A DNA stretch of 64,000 nucleotides from Branchiostoma floridae (taxonomy: Eukaryota > Chordata > Leptocardii > Amphioxiformes > Branchiostomatidae). Where the stretch lies: NCBI RefSeq assembly GCF_000003815.2, contig NC_049980.1:11347816-11411815 (forward strand), written 5' to 3'. Of this stretch, positions 54,343-64,000 are shown in pieces (positions within the stretch are counted from its first letter, which is position 1; each line of letters opens with the position of its first letter). A model generated the notes under the pieces. The model did no database searches and had not been told where the DNA came from. It saw only the letters and a program-made list of their open reading frames with translations. Position numbers and translations under genes: made by a program.

Positions 54343-56484
54343 ATATGCACGACTAGTCCAATAAAGACTGTCCGCAGTTTGTAATTGTACGACGATCACA
54401 CTACAAATGCCACCGGGTCGTTAGGAAGGAATACTAGTATTACAAATGTGTCACCGTACCAAGAAGTAGACTTGACTATTTATAAGTTATCTTCCAGATT
54501 TAGGAATGTTTAAAAAGTTTGTTATCCTTACAAGCTAAGGCGACATGCAGGCAGGTTGTTCCAGTTCACTAGATTTTATATCAATAGCTTTATGCTGTGT
54601 TCCCTGATAAAACTAGTCTTCCCGTAGGTTCCCACGTACGATATATAGCTCCTCGTTAATGTACGAAGCTATTAGGCAGACCACCCTTAAGTGTGATCAA
54701 TTGGGACCTGGAGTTTATATACTGAATCACAAGCGTTTTACTACTTATGATTCATAGGGTGGGAGCTAATTAACGGGTTTTTGGAGTTGTCGTAAAGCAC
54801 AAATAATGCGTCTACATTTGCTACATTCCAGAAGCTCATATAAGAGATGAATGCCACATTTATCATAATATTTTTTGTTCTAGAGAGGCTGAAGTATCAA
54901 AGATTTAAGAACCAACTTCTTACAATATGTCATAGCGAAGAAGATGCCATGTTCAGAAAAGCTCTATAGCTCTATATACAACATATACGGGAATGACAGG
55001 ACATTGGTGTCCCTGTTAAGTCAACGTAATTCAAAACATAGAAAAAGGAGTCACCCATAATCTATGAACAAAAATAACGTTGAAAATTAGATGAAAATTC
55101 TTGATTTTAGAAAGCCATTGCAAGCCATAGAAGAATAATGACGTTTTTTCAGCGTTACGACTGAGCTATTGGTGGCAACCTTAAACTGTTGCTACTTGGA
55201 GATAAAGTTTTATCGGCATTTTCTGTGATGTAACCTGCATTACATTGCTACTATCCAACCCCTCGGAAAATCTCTCTCAAAGAGGTTGCAAAGTCCATGG
55301 CTCTATGTGGCTGTCCTGAAGCCTTTTGATCTGAATGATTACTATACAACTGTTGTACTGGGCAAAGTTGTTCTTGACCTAGACAAATTGGTACCTGGCG
55401 ATCTTTTAATAAATTTCTACCAGGCTAAATCTGTTCCTATCCGAGCTGTGGTAGTTAATATGGGATTACGTTTACTCCAAAGTAGAAAGTAATCTTGGCT
55501 GCTCTCACCCAAAAGTTTCGTCTCTGATGTTTATCACCTGTGTCTCCGATTCTGGCATGCTCGACCGCAGGGGATCTACACATGAGACGCTGGAGGGATA
55601 TTAAAGCTTTGAGTGATGATATCTATAGCACATTTCGCCTACAAAAGAATACGGGTAGTGGTTAGGAACACAAAAAAGATCAACCTAACATAAATTCATT
55701 ACCGTCGATGGTCCTTTGTATTTTACAGAAAACTTGAGAGAGAAAAATACCTCCGGGCATTGTTTATGACTGCCAAGCCCATTAGATCAAACTGATGCTG
55801 TATATCCTGACATTTCCTTCACGTGTAATGAAACCTTTATGTTGCAGTTGTTTTTGTGGCTGACTCGTTAAGTATAGTCCCATATGGCCAACGATCAAGG
55901 AACAACATTTTTATCGGAGGTAGGAACGCAGGTGCTTTTACGTTGCAAGATATCCCAAGGCGAACAGCCTCTGGGAAAAACTATATTTGGAGATGTACGA
56001 TATTCTATAAGCCAGTATGCTGAGGAAATGTTTATCGCAATTCTCTCTCCTTTTTCTGCAAGTGAGTGTAGTGTGTTCAAAAGGAAAGTTTCTTCCGATG
56101 ATGGTAGAAAAAGATTCGTGACGTAAGCTGGATTGAAGCTCAAAATAAGTCAACAGCTAAACCGGATATCATCATCGTAGTCTCCTTTGATGGAACGGTA
56201 ATCACTCTAGAATGACTTCATTTCTTCTCTCACGCTTTGCCTTTCGCTGTACCCTATCAAAGAGGACTGCAGATCGGAATGTATGCGGTCATTATGTATA
56301 CAATAATTTTGAAGCTACAACTTCTCTTATATTTGTGGAAGATTCACAGATAAAATTCGGATGAGCGGTCGGTTTACTGCATGCATGTATCGATCTCTTG
56401 AAAACCCTATTCCCCGACGAACGTCTCTTGCAGCATCAAGAAAGGACAATGTTTAGTTCCACATATCATGCATTGTCACACATT
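54343..56484. other. Intergenic, no gene recognised
   Basis: An 82-codon minus-strand frame (55895-56143) and an 80-codon plus-strand frame overlap here; neither has recognisable domains or splice context. Confidence 0.45.
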
Positions 56485-56792
56485 AACACTCCTGTCACAC
56501 ATTCCCAGGACTTTGCTCCCGACCAGTCTCCAACCAAGGTCAGTGCTGGGTTGGCAATAGCTTGGTGTCCAATATTAGCTCCACTTTGCTCCTGAATGTC
56601 GATCGCATCCAAAGACTTTCCCGATTTTGGTTTTTCAAATACATAGAAGGCTGGCGCAGGCAGATTTCAAAGACTAGTAGACAACCTGGCCGACTGACCT
56701 CCAACCGTAATATGACCTTGCTCATGACTAACTCCAAGCCACTGTCTGTAGAAGGTCGGGAGGCCATGGTCGGGTATGTGACAGAAACTTAA
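56485..56792. mobile_element. MITE of the CTGTCACACATTC family, copy 2
   Basis: Left end CTCCTGTCACACATTCCCAG, right end GGGAGGCCATGGTCGGGTAT then GTGACAG. Inverted ends CTGTCACA / TGTGACAG enclose about 300 bp. Confidence 0.65.
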
Positions 56793-56884
56793 GTAGACAA
56801 CCGCCTCCACGCTATACTCACGCACGGATCCATCAAAACGTTCTAGGTTACTTATGATTCATTCACACCCTTGTAGTGCATAGT

Positions 56885-57146
56885 AGTACATGCATAGGGC
56901 TTGATTTCTTGCTGTTTCAGTAGCAGGGTAAATTTACTGAGAGGGTTGCTAGCCTTTCTGATTTAACGTGCCCGAGGCACCTCCCCGAACATGGAACACA
57001 CATTTTACGTCCCTTCTGAAAGACGATGCAGCTCCAACCGGGATGTTTGCACCCAAGGATCCCCGGACTTGACAGAATCTCTCAGATACTTTGGAACCAG
57101 GAGCTCAAGTATTTGTAGCTACCAGTTGAGCCACAAGGACATCCCA
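56885..57146 (-). mobile_element. tRNA-derived SINE, family 1, with tail shared with the 5S SINE
   Basis: On the minus strand: GTGGCTCAACTGGTAGCTA (A box), GAGCTCCTGGTTCCAAAG, then a middle region containing GAAGGGACGTAAAATG and GGAGGTGCCTCGGGCACG that matches the 5S-derived SINE, then GGCTAGCAACCC and TTTACCCTGC as in the copy at 7938. Confidence 0.75.
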
Positions 57147-57506
57147 GGCAACTTATGATAAAAAGAAAAATCTCACTCAGGAAGTCCGATACACATCTTC
57201 CTTTTATTCACAGGTTTACTAGGTCCTCCATCTGTCCTACTGGACAGGACGCAGCTGTCATAACGTTATACTTAGTTCACTTCAAGTATAAGAGATAAAT
57301 CTACTTGAGCGACTGAAGTTTCTGCCAAACGATCCGCTCAAGACAATAAGATCAGTAAAATCATTGCACTCTGTGACACATGGCAAGCTCATATCACCAA
57401 TTCTCAATCGTTACTTTTGTCCATAGCGTATAGATTACATTCTACATTTATATGTTATAGTGTACAATGAAAGTCGAAGGACGAATCTAGAGAGTACGCC
57501 TTTTGC

Positions 57507-57742
57507 ATTCTCCTACGCAGGCCCTCGCCTGTGGCCCATACAATATACCTTGGATAATCTCTGCTACACCGGACTGAGGCTTCTACTTTTGTGGGCTTGG
57601 GCTCTAACCAACTGTCAGCCAATCAGAAACGCCCAAAAGTTTTCTTTAGGTAAAACTGCTTCTCTGATTGGCTGACAACTCAGCCTCGGTTGAGCAGAGC
57701 CTATCACGCATGTAGGCAGATGGCAGGTTCTGCGTAGGGGAA
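57507..57742. mobile_element. Foldback element with CATTCYCCTACGCAG ends
   Basis: CATTCTCCTACGCAG at the left and CTGCGTAGGGGAATG at the right are inverted repeats with one mismatch. Inside, GTCAGCCAATCAGA and TCTGATTGGCTGAC form a second perfect 14-bp inverted pair, so much of the element can fold on itself. Confidence 0.7.
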
Positions 57743-58093
57743 TGTTTCCGCGAAAATGACATACAAGACAATTTGGACTCCCGGATTATTGATATCGCTT
57801 TGTTTCAGAGTGGTTCGCCATCCAAGAAAGTCCACAGGTGATCCTCATCCCAACAATATTATCATCACACTCGCTGCTACTTTAACAACCAATTTACAGT
57901 AAGTGTGTGTCGGTATGCCACAGAGCTTCATCTACTTAATGGTCTCTAAAGTACAACCGTCTGCTTTGTTATATTACACAGGAGCCAAAAGGCGTTATCC
58001 GTCACGCTATGCCAGTCCAGTGTAAAACTCTCTCAGCTGGATTGGGAAACATTCCTGGTTAAGAAACAGACTGTGGCCGTGGATCACCGGATG

Positions 58094-59011
58094 TCATTCT
58101 TGTTCAGGTTTCATCTGTGAAAAACATCAGATTTATGAGTCAAAACTTACTTTTTTGCTTTAATAGTGTTTGTTGCACAAGTGATGACCATTACCATAAA
58201 GATAATAATGATACGCAAGAAGGATGATAATGATAGGCTATAGTCGCTATACCAGTTATATCGCATCAAGTAGTGTAATGAACACGAGGGAACTTGATCA
58301 ATACATAATAGTTAGAACATCATAAAAAAAATTTACGTACCAGCCAACCGACCAACAGTCTTAACCAAAAACGTATCACAAACTTATGCTGCTCTCCACT
58401 ATAATGAAACTTGCGACATACCTAAGAACACATTTCAATTTTTATCGAAGAGCTTTCCCTTTGATATGTCAATCTTCGATCATTCTTTCAGAGATCAGAT
58501 CGCTGACTCCAGTTCACACACAGCAACTCTCCAGTAACGAGTTCATCTCATATATATGACCTCCGGCTATACCACGATTCCAATGAAATCTAAGATGTGT
58601 TAATGATGCGAATTTCGTGACAATCTATTCTAAAGCCCTTATCCATTGGGTCAAGGCCTGCAAATCATTTACTGTCAACTTCTTGTAGTTTCCAACGTTA
58701 ACAAACACCATCAGATGACAGGCCTTTTGACCCAATAAATATTATACATCTTTTGTTAGTAGACTGATGCTGACATGAAGTAGATTGATAAAGATGTAGG
58801 TTTTTTTTTCATAACTACAAAGAAATCCGATCGAGATTTTTGGCAGCACATATCTTTCTTTCTTCCATTCATGCGTACAATATAGTTCTGAGTTCTGACA
58901 CAAGTGTGGTCAACTTACATAATGCTGTTCCAGAAATCTTCGTATCGTCGGCCAGAGACGCTCAAACTTTGCTGCCACCTCATTTTCCAGCTGCGACTCC
59001 TCTTCGGTCCT
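58094..59011 (-). other. Possible two 3'-terminal exons of an unidentified gene
   Basis: On the minus strand, 58919-59011 is a 93-nt open segment bounded by TTATTCCAG and a strong GTAAGT donor; it would encode RTEEESQLENEVAAKFERL then WPTIRRFLEQHY, a charged helix-like peptide. In the same phase, 58094-58114 follows TTTTTCACAG and encodes MKPEQE then a stop. No upstream exon was found and the family is not recognised. One other frame of the 93-nt segment is also open, which weakens the case. Confidence 0.3.
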
Positions 59012-59112
59012 CTGGAATAAGAGAAGACATGGAATGTTTGTCAATTGTGACAATTGTGTGTGTCAAATGTTAGCTCTTTATTTACAAGCAGAGACATAAC
59101 AATATATAAGAT

Positions 59113-59172
59113 ATGCAGTTACGCAAACAACTGGATATGACTTTACTTTGGAAACGGTCAGACATTTCAGAC
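59113..59172. repeat. Solo arm of the GCCAAAAAGCAGTTACT foldback family
   Basis: ATATGCAGTTACGCAAACAACTGGATATG...GGAAACGGTCAGACATTTCAG resembles one arm of the elements at 24103 and 44798; the partner arm is not clear. Confidence 0.5.
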
Positions 59173-59789
59173 AACAATATGGTATCTTTCGTCAGTTACA
59201 CTAACTGATCACATTTTCAATATCTTCTCCTTTTCTTCATCCTGAACAGTACATGCATCTTTGCGTCGATACGAGTCAGTTGCAAACTTTTATCAAAGCA
59301 GCCAGACTCTACTTTTTGTACAAATGTGCAAATAGAAATCACCAAAAGTAGTCTAAGTTATTGGAACGCCGTTGGTAAGTATCCTCAGGGGGCCGACAGT
59401 CTTTTAAAAAAAGCCTCTAATGTTCACAGAACAAGGCAGAAATTAAAAGTAATTGATCCATATGCTTTACATGTAGCTAAAGGATACGTTTCCGTCACAG
59501 GTCGCGGGCGGGCAATCCAAACCAGACCGCAATCAAGATAGAATCTCACGGCTTTAATGACACCGAGACATCATGGCTCCAGTCTTTATCTTACAAACAG
59601 TCATAACACTTCAATCGATGGGAATTAATCGAGGGGGGGGGGGGTGATGTTCGTCAATCAAAGTCAGTCGGCGTTTTATTTTCCAGTCTCATCTCCTAAA
59701 AGTCTAGATTTTGCGTCAATAAACTACCGTTCGACAAGTACAAGTGCGGAGATGTACATTTGCAACATGCTAAATTATGCATATGATAA

Positions 59790-60073
59790 AGCCCCTGTCA
59801 AATTTGGTCGACCATGTTCTCCCGACCTTCTCCAGACCATGGTTAGGAATCGGGCAATATCATCTGTGGTTGACAGTTAGTCGGCGAAGATACCTACTGG
59901 TCTTTAAAGGTAGACTGGGCCAGTCAACTGTAAATTCCGTAAAGCCATAGTCTTCTTAGATGCGTAAAGCCATAGTCTTCTCCACGCTACCCCCAACCCA
60001 GCGCCTACCTTGGTCGGGGAGTGGTCAGGAACAAAGTCGTGAGAAGGTCCTGAATGTGTGACAGGGGCTTACG
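59790..60073. mobile_element. MITE of the CTGTCACACATTC family, copy 3 (inverse orientation)
   Basis: Ends AAGCCCCTGTCA and TGACAGGGGCTT are perfect inverted repeats. Inside, CTCCAGACCATGGTTAGG near the left end matches, inverted, the right part of copies 1 and 2. Confidence 0.75.
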
Positions 60074-63000
60074 GCAAACCTTTCAGACCTGTACACGTTT
60101 ACTTTCTCGGTCGATACAACGAAAATTATGATGCACAATTGTATTGCTTGACTTGTGACTTGTGTGGGAAGTACAAATTGGAGCATTGTTTCAAGTTCAT
60201 TACAACCCCATCGATCATTTACGGATCCTGATCAATTAACACATGCAACAGCTGAATAGCCACCGACTCCCGGTAGGTAACAATACACGGTTGAAGTCAC
60301 AAAATAATCTTCGCCCTGGCGCCAGACATGGTGAGGTGGACGGTCAATGGGTTAATGCGCATCAAACATAGTTAGGTAGAAGTAGTTGGGTGCGGTTTTG
60401 CGTGATGGTATCATCTTCCATGTTGTCTAGAGCCACATGAGTTTTTCTATGGTTGTACGGAGGTGGAGGAAATTTGAGTTAGTGAGTGGCGTTTATGAAA
60501 GGAAAACACTGAGTTTCCGTATGGTATACTCAAAAGGTATAGATTGTGTAAAGATTGGCTAACAGTTCTTAGTAGAATAGTTTATTTTTCCACTAGTCAC
60601 TATTGTTATCTTGCAACGTCTGCACATTTTATACACTGCAATTAGCCCTTTGGCAAGATAAAACGTGCAGATAGAACTCACTTCTGATTTCGGCAAACGT
60701 CTATTTGTAAATGATATCGTTTAGATTTAAAACGTACAGGCATAAAAGAGTAGGTGACCAAAACATACCCGTATATGGCCTTGTGGATACTCGCAAAAAG
60801 TCGCAGGTGGTCCACAATAACCATTGATCTTTCTTACCGGCAATTAGCGCCCGGTAATGTGTTCCACTATAGCGCCTCTCAGCGGAGAAATTCGTCCGTT
60901 AAATTCGTTGGTAGTAAACTCACGACCTTGCGGCAGGCGAGCGCCTATCAGTTATGGCCTATCATCTGCTGTGGGGTAGTGTGCTCAACAGCTAGCTCCC
61001 CCCTAGGACGCAACATTTACCGTACATGGGAGCCCCATCGGGACACCGGGGATTTTATCATATAAAGTGATTTCAAATCCTGATGAACGGTTGGTGCATA
61101 CCGCTGAGTGTGTCTCTTCGGGTTAGGCAGTGGGCGAACAGTTATGTGCTTTGGTAGTAAATTTTATATTTTGTATCATAATGCCCTGATGCGCTGCTGA
61201 TTTGGACAGGTTAATAAAAAGGCCCGTTAAAATAATAGCTGGAGTATGATATACTAAGGTAGCGGGTCTATTTCACTAACGTATCCCGAGGTATTGCTTT
61301 TGGAGTGTCTGTTTATCTGACTGTGTGTGTGTGTGTGTTTTCATGCTTATTCTCCAATGCTAGGCACGTTGGGGCACTGACAGGAAGTTAGGCAAATGGT
61401 CCCAGAAAGGTATTCGAGTAAGTTATCAAAGGTTATCTCCTTTCCTGTTTTTAATATCCTGTTGTATGTTGCCTTTTAGGAGCCAGTTGGAAGATGCGTA
61501 GACAGAGTAGACAGCGAGGAAATGCACCATAATGATTAAAGTAAAAAAAAAGATCACAAAAACTCATATTTGACATGGAATGAGGTCTTCAATTTCTTGT
61601 TTTTCTTTTGATTAAATTCTTTCTTAATCAATCTCACAACTCAAATTGTTGGTGTACGTGAGCCAAGGGTCACGAATCTCCTTCGCGAAAGAATACGATA
61701 AAAAAGGTGTACTATTTCCTCAATTGCAGATCTGCTATCGTGTCGTTCATTTTGACTGGTGTCTTTACTGCCGTGTGGTTCGTGCCCCGAAAAGGTTGAC
61801 AAGGCAAAATCGTCACGTAAGTGCGATGAAAACGGCAATAATTTGTACTACTTTTGATGACAGCACCTGACAGGACACATGGACATAGGCCATTGGATTC
61901 TGCCATTTTACAAACATCTCTTAAATACTTACGTGCTTGTCTACCAATGGCGAATGTCTTATGTCACGGAAATACCATCCATGCAGCAGTTTGGGCCTTT
62001 TGCACAGAAAATGTTCGTCCAAACATATGGTAATGACATTTTGATGGACCAAACTTGATGCAAATAATTTCAAGGCACGTGAAAGGCAACTGATCCTGTT
62101 ATTTCGTATTCACTTCATAGACTTATTGTCTGACGGAAGTTTGATCGCAGTCAGTACAATTATTCTTTACTGCCGTAAAAGAGAAAGTAAAAAATGAAAT
62201 AGGGTTAGAATAAATGTGCACCTTTTGTTTTGATCATCACGGACGAGTTGCCCGAACCAGGTCCACTATCTCCTTCCAGACATCTCTTTTGTTTCAAGTT
62301 TGAGAAAAAATCTTTTGCACATAGAAATCGGTTCAAATTGCATGAGATGGCCAAATAGTTATCTACCCTACATATTCTCTGGAGATTGTCAGACATAAGT
62401 CCGCAAAAGATGCCAATGTTGCTTTGTTTGGCTCATTAGAAATTTAACGTTAGTTGTAAAGAAAGGGCATGTCTCTGCCTAATTTGTTTTTCAACACTGA
62501 ATAACCTCACACACCCCAAGACGCTTTAATCAAAAGGGTTCGCTCCGTCAATTTCCATCTAAGCATCCATCTATTGAGAAGAAAGCCCGACGTTCCATTG
62601 CCTTCTGGCATTTCCCTACATGGTACACTCAGGCAGAGTGTTATTTGTGCTGTCAGAATCAAGGTAAGAACAATTCGTTAGACATGGCGCCTAGCCTCGT
62701 ATGAAAAGATTCATTGCTTTTTTCGGTTCATGAGTAAATGCTCTATTTTATATTGCTCTTGTTTACAGTGTTAAATGTCAACCCTGGTTGGCAAAGTCAA
62801 ACACAGGTACTCCGAACTGCCAAAGGAATCTAAATCATTGAGGATCACCTTTTCTCTCAAACGGGACGGGGCCGATATTGACTTCCAACGACCTTTGATG
62901 CATTGCTGACGTCACATGAGTATAAAGTCACGTGTTCAGAATGATTTGGTTAGGCAGCTGAGGGGGACTTAGTGATTCAGTTGGAAATTCTGTTGAGTCC

Positions 63001-63760
63001 AAAATTGCAGTTGGAGAGTAGTTTATTTCTTCGCAGTAGCCAATTGACCGTTTGCATGACTAATTAGGACTTTCAGAAGCTCGAGGGTAGTTACACATTT
63101 TGCTTTGAGGCGCAGCTGAAACTCGCCTGAAAGCTCATTCTCCCTAGCATCTCAAGACGCCTAAGATTAAACAGCGGTAGAATGTTCTTTTTATCTGCAT
63201 CGATACAGCATCTACGACGGTGATGTGCCCAAGTGGAACTTCGCAGATTTGTGGTTGATGAAGCCTTACAGGAAACATCGTTCCAATAAAGATTACCCAT
63301 GCCCATGGTGTAGAAAAAGAATTTAATCCTAAGTTTAATGTCTTTCTGGTCTCAGTTTCTTAAAATCTGGCGTAAACTTTATGGTGCAGATGGCAAAACA
63401 AATGTAAAGGTCCTTGAAAGATAAATATCAAGACTTCGCTTCGAAATTGCGAACATACAATATCTTATCTTGATCATTTACTTCCTGTCCTTAATAGCAT
63501 ACTGCAAAATAAAACAGTTGGGGAGTAAATGACATATTGTTGGCCCGTTAGCATTCAAATATTTACATTTAAAATCCAAGCGAATCGAAGCCCGTTGCTA
63601 CAGTAAACAAGACATTGCTGCTAGTTTTACATTTACTTTCTTGTGTCGTAGCATTTAAAACTGAAGATTCTTATTTATAACTTTGAATAGAAACTGCAAA
63701 TTCTACTCTCTTTAACGTATTTCAATGTTATCAACTTCTAAATATACGCAATCGTGTGAG
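60074..63760. other. Intergenic, no gene established
   Basis: A (TG)n tract lies at about 61322-61339. A weak plus-strand exon pair (about 62570-62664 and 62770-62832) is described in the findings. Nothing else could be supported. Confidence 0.45.
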
Positions 63761-63763
63761 AAA

Positions 63764-64000
63764 CGATGTGAAGATATTTACGGACGTTTGCGAAAAAAGA
63801 TGTGAAGATATTTACAGACGCTTACGGAAAAGATATGAAGATATTTACAGACGCGTACGGAAAAGATGTGAAGATATTTACGGAAAAGATGTGAAGATAT
63901 TTACAGAAAAGATGTGAAGATATTTACAGAAAAGATGTAAAGATATTTACAGACGTACGCTTACGGAAAAGATGTGAAGATATTTACAGAAAAGACGTGA
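63764..64000. repeat. VNTR of GATGTGAAGATATTTACAG, 23/33-bp units
   Basis: Units GATGTGAAGATATTTACAG followed by AAAA (23 bp) or by ACGCTTACGGAAAA (33 bp) run to the end of the window. The array continues beyond it. Confidence 0.9.

Noticed and set aside
53983-54399. Frames encoding RVRVSVSV or NPNPNTNT repeats
   Set aside because: Pure translations of the telomeric hexamer tract.
55895-56143. 82-codon minus-strand frame (MSFNPAYVTNLFLPSSEETF...)
   Set aside because: No domain recognised, no splice sites, and an overlapping plus-strand frame is equally open; kept out for lack of support.

Overview
The window is animal genomic DNA with intron-rich protein genes, an assembly gap (33028-33149) and many short transposons and minisatellites. 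The gene content, a beta-microseminoprotein-like gene, TTAGGG-type telomeric DNA and a SINE with a 5S-rRNA-derived head suggest an invertebrate deuterostome, most likely a cephalochordate (amphioxus). This assignment is an inference; no marker in the window proves the species.

Four genes could be assembled exon by exon, each with an uninterrupted frame and GT/AG splice sites. (1) ELP3, minus strand, 10159-20168, 16 exons, 549 aa: catalytic subunit of Elongator. (2) A secreted cysteine-rich protein resembling beta-microseminoprotein (MSMB/PSP94), minus strand, 21191-23428, 3 coding exons, 117 aa. (3) LTV1, minus strand, 26531-32285, 10 exons, 459 aa: 40S ribosome assembly factor. (4) An SLC17A9-like (vesicular nucleotide transporter family) MFS protein, plus strand, 32602-45404, 12 exons used per transcript, 445 aa. 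LTV1 and SLC17A9-like are divergent, with 316 bp between start codons, so they probably share a bidirectional promoter. The four genes are otherwise unrelated in function; this is a normal gene neighbourhood, not an operon.

The strongest unusual signals lie inside genes. The SLC17A9-like gene has two homologous, tandem, frame-incompatible versions of exon 5 (37964-38063 and 38122-38218), the expected design of mutually exclusive exons. ELP3 exon 8 has its last 54 coding bases plus splice donor repeated six more times downstream as a 76-bp tandem array. Exon 10 of the transporter is preceded by a decayed 66-bp tandem copy of its own splice acceptor and start.

Layout: 1-5.1 kb is repeat-rich (a mobile-element family with a palindromic G-rich satellite head, and a 64-bp minisatellite); 5.1-10.1 kb is intergenic with SINEs and small foldback elements; 10.1-45.4 kb holds the genes; 45.4-46.3 kb is the transporter 3'UTR; 46.3-64 kb is intergenic with SINEs, MITEs, an interstitial telomeric block (54175-54342) and a terminal VNTR. 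Only weak, unidentified exon candidates were found in the last 18 kb. No bacterial-type system, CRISPR array or viral gene was seen.
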